DNA from: Deltaproteobacteria bacterium
Lineage (GTDB): Bacteria > Desulfobacterota > Desulfomonilia > UBA1062
NCBI GenBank assembly: GCA_018436855.1
Contig: JAHDKO010000145.1
Coordinates: 1 to 60,948 of the forward strand
Length of the DNA stretch: 60,948 bases
Direction of reading: 5' to 3'
Positions 11,301-21,578 of the stretch are shown piece by piece (the first letter of the stretch is position 1; every line of letters begins with the position of its first letter). Both the position numbers and the translations under genes were made by a program. The notes below the pieces were generated by a model. That model was not told where the DNA came from, searched no databases, and saw only the letters and a program-made list of their open reading frames with translations.

Positions 11301-11624
11301 TCAAGCCTCCTTGCCTGCATTGATCTTCGTGATAAAGACCTCGGTGAGGTTCTGCCGGTGTCCCTGCTTCTTCCGGTAGCCCTTCCTTCTCTTCATCTTG
11401 AACACGATAATCTTCTTGCCCCTGAGCTGCCGCACGACCTTTCCGTCCACGGTCACTCCGTCGAGATTCGGCGTTCCCAGCTGATATTCTTCGTCACCGC
11501 CGATGAAGAGGACATTGTCGAAGGTCACCGTATCGCCGCTCGCAGCTTCGAGCTTCTCGATCTGGACCCTGTCGCCCTCTTCGACCTTGTACTGTTTCCC
11601 GCCAGTCTTTATCACCGCATACAT
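11301..11624 (-). CDS. rplU: 50S ribosomal protein L21
   Basis: 107 residues, beginning [14 protein letters not shown] and containing the signature [21 protein letters not shown]. First gene of the operon, with a strong promoter at 11668-11696. Confidence 0.98.
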   Translation of the reverse strand: MYAVIKTGGKQYKVEEGDRVQIEKLEAASGDTVTFDNVLFIGGDEEYQLGTPNLDGVTVDGKVVRQLRGKKIIVFKMKRRKGYRKKQGHRQNLTEVFITKINAGKEA

Positions 11625-11667
11625 GTCTGCACTCCTGATTCTTGTTTATCCGTGAAAAGTGGTAGAG

Positions 11668-11696
11668 CTATTAATGAAACTTGCTTTGATTGTCAA
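11668..11696 (-). promoter_or_regulatory. Sigma-70 promoter of the rplU-rlmH operon
   Basis: On the minus strand a perfect TTGACA (11696-11691), a 17-base spacer and TAATAG (11673-11668). The predicted start is about 35 bases before the rplU ATG. Best promoter match in the window. Confidence 0.75.
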
Positions 11697-11740
11697 GGGG
11701 TTTTCCCCGGGGCAGGATATGGTCCCGCAGGCCTGAGGAC

Positions 11741-11808
11741 AAAAAAAAGCCAGAAGATATAAGGTGTGGGGACGGTAGCGGAGTATGTTTCTTGTCCCAT
11801 CTTCTGGC
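11741..11808 (-). terminator. Nested hairpin with U8 tail, minus strand
   Basis: A 10-bp perfect stem (11799-11808 with 11749-11758) encloses a second stem GGGAC/GTCCC (11794-11798 with 11769-11773). On the minus strand the hairpin is followed at once by eight Ts (11748-11741). It ends some minus-strand transcript just upstream of the rplU promoter. The nearest minus-strand gene start is over 900 bases away, so a non-coding transcript is possible. Confidence 0.6.
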
Positions 11809-12130
11809 ATCAAAAAGGAGGTTTCAGTTAGTGTTATAGAGAGTACCAAACGGCAAAGGCTCTTTCCCCGGGGGAAAAGGGGGCCTGCTTCAGACATAAA
11901 AGGGGATCATCTTTACCCCAGTGATACCCTGTTCGCTTGTAGGATATCTTCTCCTGCCCGATATATACAGCAGGCCGTCCACGTGCTGCCCTATGCCGTA
12001 TGTACTGACCTCTCGTTCTCTATGAAACCTGTTTCACGGTCTCTTTGTGAAAGAGCTTGCCTTTTGCCTGATTCTCTTAGCGAAAGACGTGCCATTTTTA
12101 CTGTTTTTGCAACTTGTTTATTTTATTAAA
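11809..12130 (-). ncRNA. Candidate structured RNA, unassigned
   Basis: No gene is convincing here, but inverted repeats are dense. An 8-bp stem (11969-11976 with 11882-11889) closes two inner helices, 11942-11948 with 11923-11929 and 11916-11919 with 11902-11905, forming a three-way-junction shape. A further hairpin lies at 11861-11878, and small ones at 12024-12035 and 12041-12055. On the minus strand the block ends in the terminator at 11741-11808. I looked for signatures of tmRNA, RNase P, SRP and the common riboswitches and found none. The strand is inferred from the T-run only. Confidence 0.3.
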
Positions 12131-12181
12131 TTATTTATTTTCATTTTCATGGGCTATGGTACATGACTGCTTGAGTGATTG

Positions 12182-12231
12182 CGGTAATTATGGTGCGGGC
12201 ACCATATATTTTTCTGGTAATTCCGCCATAA
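12182..12231. repeat. Hairpin in the AT-rich gap
   Basis: ATGGTGC / GCACCAT (12190-12205) is a perfect 7-bp stem with a two-base gap. It sits inside weaker outer arms, GCGGTAATT and AATTCCGC. It is followed on the plus strand by a T-rich run. Possibly a terminator; no plus-strand gene precedes it. Confidence 0.35.
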
Positions 12232-12457
12232 GATGCGTGAGATCAACGCCTTGCTTCATGGTGTCGGAGTTCCGGGTGAAGGAATGAGCAGGGCATGCAA
12301 GTGACGGCACGCATGTCTCATCCGGCATTGCCGGGCCGCAGAGCCGTCCGCACAAAAAAACGGCTGCAATGCGAGACGGTGACTCCCGCGACGGAGTCAT
12401 CAAACCGCGTCACCATGGAAAAAACACGGCACCAGTGATAAGTAACAGACCCATGCC

Positions 12458-12757
12458 TCAGGACATCTTGAGTTTGATCTTGAAGCGCCTCGCCTTGGAC
12501 TGATCTTCCTGGTTCACCATATCGGTGACATCCTCCAGGCCGAACACCTTTTTGCACGCCTTGGGTGGATTGATCCGGGGATCGTTGCCGCAGTCGGGAC
12601 AGAAATATTTTATGGTGATCTCGCCATCGACCTTGACATAGATCTCCATGCTCCTGCACCTCTTGCACAGGGGCCGGCCGCATCCCCCGCAGCCGGTCAC
12701 CCCGTCCGTGCCGCCGCAGAGTGCGCATATATCGTCAGTCGATTCCTTTCGACTCAT
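12458..12757 (-). CDS. Small zinc-ribbon protein, unknown role
   Basis: A 99-residue protein with three CxxC-type pairs in the first half: CALCGG, then CGGCGRPLCKRCR, then YFCPDCGND at about residue 54. This pattern suggests two zinc knuckles. The C-terminal half is charged and ends KARRFKIKLKMS. I do not recognise a characterised family. Start at 12757 has a GGAG eleven bases upstream. It follows nadB on the same strand after about 250 bases and may be separately transcribed. Confidence 0.65.
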   Translation of the reverse strand: MSRKESTDDICALCGGTDGVTGCGGCGRPLCKRCRSMEIYVKVDGEITIKYFCPDCGNDPRINPPKACKKVFGLEDVTDMVNQEDQSKARRFKIKLKMS

Positions 12758-13004
12758 TTCGTGGCATTCTCCAGTTCACGATCCAGAATGCGCGTTTGAG
12801 ATGCGAATGCCGTGCCATACGGGGATGTTTTTTTATGTAGTTGAAATTACTTATGTAAGCTCATACCACCAGTGTGGGGTTCTGGAACGCGCCTCCCCAA
12901 ACACGAGTGGTTCTGGTGCCATAGTATGGCAATCCGACCATAGAACGGCATCGGGTGAGGGTGTGTGCCCGGAAAAGACGCCCGGAGGAATACAAGGTCT
13001 TGGT

Positions 13005-14651
13005 TTAAGGGGTATAGTGGCGCGGCATGGCCGGGTACGACCGTGCCGATCCGGTGTGGTCCCTCAGGAAGTGGCAGCCGATGGAGTTCCGGTTTCTGAA
13101 TGCGGCATCCGCAACCAGAATCGCCGACTGGGTTCCCTGGAAGAGGCTGATGATATCCTTCGACACCGGCGTCTCCCGGTAGAAGTCCTCGATTCGGAGC
13201 AGCATGTGCCTCAAGTCTTCGATGGCGATCTTCAGCCGCTGCCGTGTCCGCACGATCCCCACGTAGTTCCACATGGTGCTCTTGATGGAGGTCCAGTCCT
13301 GAGCGATGAGCGCGGGGTCTTCGTTCTCAACGTTTCCGGTGAGTATCCAGTCGCGCACCGAGTAGAGCGTCTTGGGGCGGATGGTCTCGCCCGAGGTGAT
13401 CCTTGAGGAGATATCCTTTGCCGCGATATAGCCCCACACGAGCCCCTCGAGCAGCGAGGTGGAGGCGAGCCGGTTGGCTCCGTGCAGTCCGGTGCACGAC
13501 ACCTCGCCCGCTGCATAGAGACCGTTGATGGTGGTCCGGCCCAGGTTGTTCACGTGCACCCCGCCGCAGAAGTAGTGCGCGGCCGGCACCACGGGCACGG
13601 GCTCCCGGGTGATGTCGATGCCGGCCTGCTTGCACGTGGAGTAGATCTTCGGGAACCGCTCGGGAATGTCTTCGTGCACGAAGTCGGCGATGTTCAGCAG
13701 GACGTGGTCTTCCTTGTTCTCGATCATCTCGTCCCAGATGGCGATGGCCACCTCGTCGCGCGGGGCCAGGTCCTTGAGCTCCGGGTTGTACCGGTCCATG
13801 AAGTACTCGCCGCGCAGGTTCATCAGCTTCGCGCCCTCCCCCCTCAGGGCCTCGGAGAGCAGGAACCTCCTCGCACCCGGAAGGTACAGGGTGGTGGGGT
13901 GAAACTGCATGAACTCCATGTTGATCACGTTGGCGCCGGCCCGCTTGGCCATGACGATGCCGTCGCCCACGGTGCCCTTTTCGTTGGTGGAGTGCAGGAA
14001 GATATCACCGAGACCGCCGGTGGCGAGCACTGTGTACTGCGCCAGTACGGCGACCACCTCCTTGGTGCTCTCCTTGAAGACATAGGCGCCGGCGCAACGG
14101 TCTTCCAGCAGATATCGCGACTGGACGTCAGTGGAGTGGTGGTGCAGGGTGATGAGGTCGATGGCCGTCGCGTTGGTGATGAGCTCTACGTTCGGCTCTC
14201 TGCGAAGCGCGTCCATGAGGGCCTTCTCGATCTCCTGGCCCGTGTGATCGGCCGAATACAGGATGCGATTAATGGAGTGCGCTCCCTCCCGGGTGAGGTC
14301 ATAGCTCTCGTCTTCCGGGCCCTTGAGATGGGTGAAGTCGACGTTGAGATCGTTGATGAGCACTTCCTTGACGATCGCCGGCCCCTGCCGCGACAGAAAA
14401 TCGACCGCGTCGAGCGAGTTGAGGAATCTCCCTGCCTTGAAGATGTCCTGCTTCAGGAGATCGGGGCTGTCCCCGTTGCCCGAGTAGACGATGCCTCCCT
14501 GGGCGAGGTTGGTATTGGTGGAGAGGGGATCCGATCTCTTGGTGAGAAGGCATACCCTTATTCCGGCCTTTGCCGCCATGTAGGCGCAGGTGGCACCGGC
14601 AATGCCGGTTCCGATGACGAGGCATTCGGTTTCCTTGTAGGTGTCGGGCAT
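13005..14651 (-). CDS. nadB: L-aspartate oxidase
   Basis: A 548-residue flavoprotein oxidising L-aspartate to iminoaspartate, the first step of NAD synthesis. It has the FAD-binding GTGIAGATCAYMAAKAGI near the N-terminus, NTNLAQGGI, the catalytic-region EGAHSINRILYSADHTGQEI and HYFCGGVHVNNLGRTTINGLYAAGEVSCTG. In anaerobes fumarate is the usual electron acceptor. Directly downstream of nadA with a two-base gap. Confidence 0.96.
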   Translation of the reverse strand: MPDTYKETECLVIGTGIAGATCAYMAAKAGIRVCLLTKRSDPLSTNTNLAQGGIVYSGNGDSPDLLKQDIFKAGRFLNSLDAVDFLSRQGPAIVKEVLINDLNVDFTHLKGPEDESYDLTREGAHSINRILYSADHTGQEIEKALMDALRREPNVELITNATAIDLITLHHHSTDVQSRYLLEDRCAGAYVFKESTKEVVAVLAQYTVLATGGLGDIFLHSTNEKGTVGDGIVMAKRAGANVINMEFMQFHPTTLYLPGARRFLLSEALRGEGAKLMNLRGEYFMDRYNPELKDLAPRDEVAIAIWDEMIENKEDHVLLNIADFVHEDIPERFPKIYSTCKQAGIDITREPVPVVPAAHYFCGGVHVNNLGRTTINGLYAAGEVSCTGLHGANRLASTSLLEGLVWGYIAAKDISSRITSGETIRPKTLYSVRDWILTGNVENEDPALIAQDWTSIKSTMWNYVGIVRTRQRLKIAIEDLRHMLLRIEDFYRETPVSKDIISLFQGTQSAILVADAAFRNRNSIGCHFLRDHTGSARSYPAMPRHYTP

Positions 14652-14653
14652 GG

Positions 14654-15685
14654 CTATACCCTCAGCATCCGTTCCAGGGCGGACAGGGCGTCGCGTGCGA
14701 CATCCGGCTCCACCGTCACCCGGAAGGTGTCTTCACCCAAGTCGAGCAGCACCCGGGCGAGCTTTTCGACCGTGATCCTGGCCATATCGTCGCAGTATAC
14801 CTCGCGCAACGGCACGATCTGGATCGAGGGGTTCTCGCGGGCCGCCCGCTTGACCATGTTTGCCTCGGTGCCGATGGCCAGCTTGCCACCGGGCGGCGTG
14901 GCCTTCACCACCTCGAGAATGCGCGCTGTGGAGCCGCTCCGGCCGGAGACCTCAACGGTCTGCGGGTCGGACTCGGGGTGCACGATGACCTCGATGCCGG
15001 GATGCTTCTCCTTGAGCGCACGGACGTCCTCAGGGGTGAACTTCGGCCAGTGCACCGGGCACCAGCCCTTCCAGAGCACCACCCGGGCCCTGGCCAGCTC
15101 GTCACTGCCCAGCCCCCCGTGCTCCTTTCCCGGGTCCCACAGCACGATCCGCTCCCCGGGTATGCCCATCTGCCGTGCCGTGTTGCGCCCGAGGTTCATG
15201 TCGGGCATGAAGAAGACCCTGTCCGCGCGGTCAAAGGCCCATTCGAAGATCCTCCGCGCGTTTCCCGAGGTGCAGACGATGCCCCCGTGCCTGCCGCAGA
15301 ACGCCTTGATTCGGGCGCTGGAATTGACATAGGTGACCGGGACTACTCCGGGGGCTGCCTTTGTGATGATCTCCCACGCCTTCTGAACGTCGCCGGGCTC
15401 CGCCATGTCGGCCAGGGGACAGCCGGCGGAAGAGTCGGGGATGTACACGGATTTCTCCGGTGCCAGGATCGCTGCGCTCTCGGCCATGAAATACACCCCG
15501 CAGAACACGATATGGTCGGCCTCTTCCACCTGGGACGCCTTTCTGGCGAGCTCGAGGGAGTCGCCCACATAATCGGCATAGGCGATCACCTCGTCGCTCT
15601 GGTAGTGATGCCCCAGGATGATGAGTCGTTTACCCAGCTCCTGCTTCTTTTCAATGATGATGTTTCGTGCTTCTTCCTTTGTCAT
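14654..15685 (-). CDS. nadA: Quinolinate synthase NadA, [4Fe-4S]
   Basis: A 343-residue enzyme condensing iminoaspartate with dihydroxyacetone phosphate. Three likely cluster cysteines occupy the family positions: FCGVYFMAESA, GWCPVHWPKF and YCDDMARIT. ILGHHYQSDEV is the N-terminal signature. Its ATG overlaps the nadC stop (ATGA). The oxygen-sensitive cluster fits an anaerobe. Confidence 0.95.
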   Translation of the reverse strand: MTKEEARNIIIEKKQELGKRLIILGHHYQSDEVIAYADYVGDSLELARKASQVEEADHIVFCGVYFMAESAAILAPEKSVYIPDSSAGCPLADMAEPGDVQKAWEIITKAAPGVVPVTYVNSSARIKAFCGRHGGIVCTSGNARRIFEWAFDRADRVFFMPDMNLGRNTARQMGIPGERIVLWDPGKEHGGLGSDELARARVVLWKGWCPVHWPKFTPEDVRALKEKHPGIEVIVHPESDPQTVEVSGRSGSTARILEVVKATPPGGKLAIGTEANMVKRAARENPSIQIVPLREVYCDDMARITVEKLARVLLDLGEDTFRVTVEPDVARDALSALERMLRV

Positions 15686-16515
15686 TCGGGTCCCCCAAAG
15701 GTGAGCGAGATATCCAGCGCCCTGACCGAGTGCGTGATGTCTCCCACCGAGATGAAGTCCACCCCGGTGAGCGCCACGTCACGGATGCCCTCCAGGGTGA
15801 TGCCTCCTGATGCCTCCAGCGGGACCCTCCCTCCCACCAGTTCAACAGCACTCCGTAGATCCTTCAGAGAAAAGTTGTCGAGCATGATCCGGTCCACGCC
15901 CACGGCGAGCAGCTCGCGCACGTGGTCCAGGGTCCGGGCCTCGACCTCCACGGCGACGTCCGGGTGCTTCTGCCTGACCTTGCGCACCGCCGATGCCAGG
16001 GAGCCCTCGCGATCGATATGGTTGTCCTTGATGAGCGCCATGTCCCACAGGCCCATGCGATGATTCGTGCCACCGCCCGTCCTGACGGCGTATTTGTCAA
16101 GCACCCGCTGGCCGGGAGCGGTTTTTCTGGTGTCGAGAATCCGGGCCTTGGTGCCGCTGACACGGCGGACATACTCGGCGGTACGCGTGGCGATGCCCGA
16201 CATGCGCTGCAGAAAGTTCAACGCCACCCGCTCGCCCTTGAGTATGTCCGTGGCCGGTCCGGCCACAAATCCCAGGACGTCTCCGGGCCTCACCTCCGCC
16301 CCGTCGCGCACGCGAAACGAGCACTGAACGACCGGGTTGAGCCTGAGAAAAACCTGCCGAACGATCTCAAGGCCTGCGATCACACCGGGGGCCTTGGCCG
16401 TGAAAACGGCGCGCATCTCGTCTTCGGGCTCGAAGATGGCGCTGGAGGTGATGTCCCGGCCGTCTTCGGCAAGGGCCAGGTCAATGATGCTCTCGATGAG
16501 ATCGCTCGTATTCAT
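15682..16515 (-). CDS. nadC: Nicotinate-nucleotide pyrophosphorylase (carboxylating)
   Basis: A 277-residue quinolinate phosphoribosyltransferase. Signatures are DITSSAIF, ERVALNFLQRMSGIATRT, DTRKTAPGQRVLDKYAVRTGGGTNHRMGL (read in pieces) and VEVEARTLDHVRELL, then EASGGITLEGIRDVALTGVDFISVG. Its start lies 35 bases inside the end of the upstream cysteine-rich gene, so all five genes 17534-13005 look like one operon. Confidence 0.96.
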   Translation of the reverse strand: MNTSDLIESIIDLALAEDGRDITSSAIFEPEDEMRAVFTAKAPGVIAGLEIVRQVFLRLNPVVQCSFRVRDGAEVRPGDVLGFVAGPATDILKGERVALNFLQRMSGIATRTAEYVRRVSGTKARILDTRKTAPGQRVLDKYAVRTGGGTNHRMGLWDMALIKDNHIDREGSLASAVRKVRQKHPDVAVEVEARTLDHVRELLAVGVDRIMLDNFSLKDLRSAVELVGGRVPLEASGGITLEGIRDVALTGVDFISVGDITHSVRALDISLTFGGPE

Positions 16516-17302
16516 GACAGAAGCCTTTCAGGAGATTATCTATGGTTGCCGTGGCCCGGTCAAGCTCATCTTTTGCCGCGAACGACGAAGACAGGCTCAG
16601 GAATATGGAATCGTACGGCGGGATATCGGCCCCGAGCCTTTCGTAGTCGATCCTGTCCACGGCGTACTCCTCGCCCACAAAATAATACTTGCCGAATCTG
16701 GGCTTTGCTGTATCGCGAAACGGCCAGTCGACCTTGAGTGAGAAATAATTCTGCAGGATCCGGGCAAGGCCGGGCACGGCCTTGAGAGCCTCCGGCGAGA
16801 CCTCCTCGCCGAGGCGGTCCTGCACGAGGCGGAAAAAGCTCTTGACGAAATCGATGTCCGTGATCACGCTGCCGTAGAGGTACCAGTCGTCGATGCAGGA
16901 GAGCACGCAGAGCGCCTCATTTGTCGCGAGCTTCTGGTAGCTGGGGCAGAAATGGCCGTCGCAGATATCGCGGCCGTAGAAGCTCACGTCCCGCATGTCG
17001 CACCCGCCGGTCACCATGGGATGGAGCATGCACCCCACCCGCTGCCGCGACTCGTCGACAAACCCCGCGAACTCGCACGAGTAGATGGTCTTGAAGATCC
17101 TTCTCCCGTCCTCCCGGTGGCGGACCGCGCTCCGGTACTCATCCAGGGTGAGCGTGCCCGCCCGCACTTTTGCCATCAGCGAACCCCGGTAGGCGAACCG
17201 CCGGGCCAGCGCAGGCCTGGTGTTTTCGACATAGTTATAGATGCCGCAGCACGCGGCGCACGACTTGGTCGCATCGGGCTGGCAGAGGTGGATGTTCACC
17301 AT
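16481..17302 (-). CDS. Cysteine-rich protein of unknown function in the nad operon
   Basis: A 273-residue soluble protein. Twelve or more cysteines occur in patterns suited to metal or Fe-S binding: CAACCG near residue 15, YSCEFAGF, VGCMLHP, GGCDMRD, DICDGHFCPSY and CVLSC around residues 70-140. The rest is helical. The CxxCCG start recalls YkgJ-type cysteine clusters, but the remainder does not match a family I know. Its end overlaps nadC by 35 bases, so it is co-translated with NAD synthesis. A part in cluster supply for NadA is a guess. Confidence 0.75.
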   Translation of the reverse strand: MVNIHLCQPDATKSCAACCGIYNYVENTRPALARRFAYRGSLMAKVRAGTLTLDEYRSAVRHREDGRRIFKTIYSCEFAGFVDESRQRVGCMLHPMVTGGCDMRDVSFYGRDICDGHFCPSYQKLATNEALCVLSCIDDWYLYGSVITDIDFVKSFFRLVQDRLGEEVSPEALKAVPGLARILQNYFSLKVDWPFRDTAKPRFGKYYFVGEEYAVDRIDYERLGADIPPYDSIFLSLSSSFAAKDELDRATATIDNLLKGFCHEYERSHREHH

Positions 17303-17312
17303 GGGACGGTTC

Positions 17313-17534
17313 TCAAGCGCAGGCGATCATGATGTCGATCCCGTCCACGCCCACGGTATAACGCACCTCTTCATGCACCACGGTATACAGGTCGGAGGGC
17401 TCCATTTCGCACGCGAACGCGCCCTGATCGATGAGCACGTCGATGATGTGGTGCAGGGCCTCGAAGCTGATATCGTCCTTGACGATGATGTTATACATCT
17501 TCTTCCGGTGAAGGAAGGGTATCTTTTCAATCAT
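17313..17534 (-). CDS. Small conserved-looking protein, unknown function
   Basis: A 73-residue acidic protein beginning MIEKIPFLHRKKMYNIIVKDD and ending IDIMIACA. The start at 17534 is set by AAGGAG eight bases upstream; the longer frame to 17573 has no binding site. It lies ten bases ahead of the cysteine-rich gene and is probably the first gene of the nad operon. No family recognised. Confidence 0.65.
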   Translation of the reverse strand: MIEKIPFLHRKKMYNIIVKDDISFEALHHIIDVLIDQGAFACEMEPSDLYTVVHEEVRYTVGVDGIDIMIACA

Positions 17535-17640
17535 GTACCATTCTCCTTTGTCCGTATGTACGTCGAAAGTCATTTGATGGCAAGCCGCAATCTTTTAAAA
17601 AAATCTCCGGGAATCAATCATTGGCGGAGATCCTTCAGGA

Positions 17641-17727
17641 CAATCCCTTCAATCCCGTGGAGGTTTGAAACAGCGGAGATACGCCCTTGCTTCCCGTCTT
17701 TGCGAAGCGGACGCGAAGGAGGATTGA
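17641..17727 (+). repeat. Dispersed intergenic repeat, copy D (5' end missing)
   Basis: Shares with the copies at 25318, 21841 and 40876 the blocks (A)ANCCCTTCAANCCC, CNGCGGAGAT-like middle and ACGCGAAGGAGGAT near its end. It lies in the divergent gap ahead of potA. Imperfect match, aligned by eye. Confidence 0.5.
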
Positions 17728-17830
17728 GGGGATGGATATCCCGGCAGAAAAACCCGGTTGATTAAATTATGTATTTCGTATAGAGACCATTTCGCAATCA
17801 CGCAACGATCACACCTTGGAGATTGTATGG

Positions 17831-18916
<1,086 letters not shown>

Positions 18917-18918
18917 CC

Positions 18919-19782
18919 ATGACAAGGGGGAGCCGGTTCAGAAACTTCGCCGTCGGCTCGCCCATGCTCTGGATCGCCGTGTTCGTGGTGGTGCCGTACC
19001 TCATCGTGGTACTGTTCAGCTTCCTCACCCGCGACCCCGAAGACATCGTGTCCTGGACGTTCACCCTTGAGAACTACCGCGATATCTTCTCCCCGGTCTT
19101 TCTCAAGGTGTGCAGGAACTCGCTCGTTCTCGCCCTGGGCACCACTGCGCTCACGCTCCTGCTCGCCTATCCCTTCGCCTATATCCTCACCCGGATCGAC
19201 GAAAATATCCGCAGATTCCTTCTCGTGCTCATGATCATCCCCTTCTGGACCTCGTCTCTGATCCGCACCTATGCCCTGATCATCCTTTTCAAGGCAAATG
19301 GTCTGCTCAACACCTTTTTGCTCTCCACCGGCCTGATCAGCGAGCCGCTCTCGATCCTCTACACCGAGACAGCCGTGTTCATCGGGCTGGTGTACACGCT
19401 GCTGCCATTCATGATCCTGCCGCTCTACGCGTCGCTGCTCAAGCTCGATCGCAGGCTCATGGAGGCTGCCCGTGATCTGGGAGCCACCTCGCGGCACGTC
19501 TTCTTCCACATCGTGCTGCCGCTCACGCTTCCCGGGATCATCGCGGGCAGCACCATGGTCTTTCTGCCCGCGCTCGGCCTGTTCTACATCCCCGATCTGC
19601 TGGGCGGGGCCAGGTCCATGCTCATCGGCAACTTCATCAAGAATCAGTTCCTCACCACCAGCCACTGGCCCCTGGGCTCGGCGGCCAGTGTGGTGCTGAC
19701 GCTGCTCATGGTCATGCTCCTGGTATGGTTCTTCATCAGCACGCGCAGGGCACATTCGGGCGACATGGAGGCGGTGAGGTGA
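18919..19782 (+). CDS. potB: Spermidine/putrescine ABC transporter permease PotB
   Basis: A 287-residue inner-membrane permease with about six helices. The ABC-permease EAA loop is visible as LMEAARDLGATSRHVFFHIVLPLTLPGI. Starts two bases after the potA stop and overlaps potC by four bases. Confidence 0.92.
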   Translation: MTRGSRFRNFAVGSPMLWIAVFVVVPYLIVVLFSFLTRDPEDIVSWTFTLENYRDIFSPVFLKVCRNSLVLALGTTALTLLLAYPFAYILTRIDENIRRFLLVLMIIPFWTSSLIRTYALIILFKANGLLNTFLLSTGLISEPLSILYTETAVFIGLVYTLLPFMILPLYASLLKLDRRLMEAARDLGATSRHVFFHIVLPLTLPGIIAGSTMVFLPALGLFYIPDLLGGARSMLIGNFIKNQFLTTSHWPLGSAASVVLTLLMVMLLVWFFISTRRAHSGDMEAVR

Positions 19783-20549
19783 AAAAGATCTTTCAATCCG
19801 CCTACCTCGCCTTCATCTTTCTCTTTCTCTATATCCCGATCATCGTGCTCGTGGTCTATTCATTCAACACGAGCCGGTTCTCCACCAACTGGCAGGGCTT
19901 CACCCTCGACTGGTACCGCGTGCTGTTCACGGACGGCCCCCTCATGGAGGCATTCGCCAACTCGCTCATCATCGCCCTTTCATCCAGCACGATCGCCACG
20001 GTCCTGGGGACGCTCGGCGCCTTTGCCTTCTACCGCTACCGCTTCCTGGGCCGCAAGATCATGTACTCGTTCGTCTATGTCCTGATGATGAGCCCGGACA
20101 TCGTCATGGGCATCTCGCTGCTCATGTTCTTCATCACCATCGGACTGAGCGTGGGCGCCACGACCCTGCTTCTGGCCCACGTGACCTTCTGCCTCCCCTT
20201 CGTGATGGTGACCGTCTACGCACGCATCAGCGGGTTCGACCGCCATATCATCGACGTGGCCAAGGATCTGGGTGCGAGCGAGCTCCAGATGTTCCGGCAC
20301 GTCATGCTCCCCATGCTCATGCCCGCCATCATCGCGGGCTGGCTGCTGAGCTTCACGCTCTCGCTGGACGACGTGATCGTGAGCTTCTTCACCACCGGGC
20401 CCTCGTTCGAGATCCTGCCCTTGAAGATCTATTCCATGGTCCGCCTGGGCATCAAGCCCGAGATCAACGCCTTGAGCGCGGTCATGTTCCTGGTCTCGCT
20501 GCTCACGGTAACCATTGCCCATTTTTTCTTTGCAAAGGAGAATAAATAG
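19779..20549 (+). CDS. potC: Spermidine/putrescine ABC transporter permease PotC
   Basis: A 256-residue permease beginning VKKIFQSAYLAFIFLFLYIPI. The EAA loop is IIDVAKDLGASELQMFRHVMLPMLMPAI, and LSLDDVIVSFFTTGPSFEILPLKIYSMVRLGIKPEINA is the PotC C-terminal hallmark. GTG start at 19779 overlaps the potB stop, implying coupling. Pairs with PotB. Confidence 0.92.
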   Translation: MKKIFQSAYLAFIFLFLYIPIIVLVVYSFNTSRFSTNWQGFTLDWYRVLFTDGPLMEAFANSLIIALSSSTIATVLGTLGAFAFYRYRFLGRKIMYSFVYVLMMSPDIVMGISLLMFFITIGLSVGATTLLLAHVTFCLPFVMVTVYARISGFDRHIIDVAKDLGASELQMFRHVMLPMLMPAIIAGWLLSFTLSLDDVIVSFFTTGPSFEILPLKIYSMVRLGIKPEINALSAVMFLVSLLTVTIAHFFFAKENK

Positions 20550-21578
20550 ATGAAAAAGGTGTTGGTGTTGTTCCTGGCGTTTTTCCTGCCCCTGGGGGTG
20601 TTTGCCGCCGACAGGGAGGTGTACGTGTTCAACTGGTCCCAGTACATCGACCCGGCCGTGCTTGAGCTTTTTCAGAAGGAGACGGGCATCGAGGTCAAAT
20701 ACTCAACCTTCGAGAGCAACGAGGCCATGTTCGCCAAGCTCAAGATCCTCAAGAAAAACGGCTATGACGTAGCCTTCCCGTCCAACTACTTCGTGGAGCG
20801 GATGAGCCGGCTCGGGATGCTGAAGCCCCTTGACCGCACAAAACTGCCGAACATGAAAAACCTGAATCAGGGCCTGCTCGACAAGCCATATGATCCGGAC
20901 AACGCCTACAGCGTTCCCTACCTGTGGGGGTCGTCCGCAATCGGGGTCAACGCGAAGGTGGTCGACCCCGCGGCCGTCACCAGCTGGGACGACCTGTGGA
21001 ACCCCGCCTACAAGGGCAAGGTGCTGCTCATGGACGACGTGCGCGACGTGTTCGCCATGTCGCTGCGCTCTCTGGGCTACTCGGGTAACGAGACCGACCC
21101 GGCGCGCATCAAGGAGGCCTACGAGAAGCTCCTGAAGCTCAAACCCAGCGTCAAGGTCTTCAACTCGGATTCGCCCAAGCAGCCCTTCCTCAACAACGAG
21201 GTCGTCATCGGCCAGATCTGGGGGGGCGAGGTCTACCAGGCCAACGAGGAGAACCCGGACATCCGATACATCTATCCCAAAGAAGGCGCCACCTTCTGGG
21301 CCGACAACATGGTGATCCCGGCCTCGGCCAGGAACATGGACCACGCCCACGCCTTTATCGACTTCATGTGCAGGCCCGGCATCGCCAAGATGAACTGCGA
21401 ATACGTGGGATACGCCACGTCAAACGCCAAGGCCCAGGAAATGCTCGACGAGAAGACCCGCAACCACAAGGCCGTGTATCCGGACAAGGCCGACCTGGAC
21501 CGCGGCGAGTTCCAGACCGACGTGGGCGATGCCATCATGACCTACGAGAAGTATTGGGAACTGCTCAAGACTCAGTGA
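20550..21578 (+). CDS. potD: Spermidine/putrescine-binding periplasmic protein PotD
   Basis: A 342-residue solute-binding protein with a clean Sec signal (MKKVLVLFLAFFLPLGVFA, cut before ADREV). The mature N-terminus VYVFNWSQYIDPAVLELFQKETGI and PYLWGSSAIGVNAKVV are PotD/PotF family features. AAGGAG precedes the ATG. Which polyamine is preferred cannot be read from the sequence. Confidence 0.93.
   Translation: MKKVLVLFLAFFLPLGVFAADREVYVFNWSQYIDPAVLELFQKETGIEVKYSTFESNEAMFAKLKILKKNGYDVAFPSNYFVERMSRLGMLKPLDRTKLPNMKNLNQGLLDKPYDPDNAYSVPYLWGSSAIGVNAKVVDPAAVTSWDDLWNPAYKGKVLLMDDVRDVFAMSLRSLGYSGNETDPARIKEAYEKLLKLKPSVKVFNSDSPKQPFLNNEVVIGQIWGGEVYQANEENPDIRYIYPKEGATFWADNMVIPASARNMDHAHAFIDFMCRPGIAKMNCEYVGYATSNAKAQEMLDEKTRNHKAVYPDKADLDRGEFQTDVGDAIMTYEKYWELLKTQ

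Noticed and set aside
11785-12129. 114-codon plus-strand open frame in the structured gap
   Set aside because: Weak composition, no Shine-Dalgarno signal at the right distance and many inverted repeats; more likely non-coding.
13482-15332. 616-codon plus-strand open frame opposite nadB and nadA
   Set aside because: Antisense shadow; both nad genes have complete motifs.
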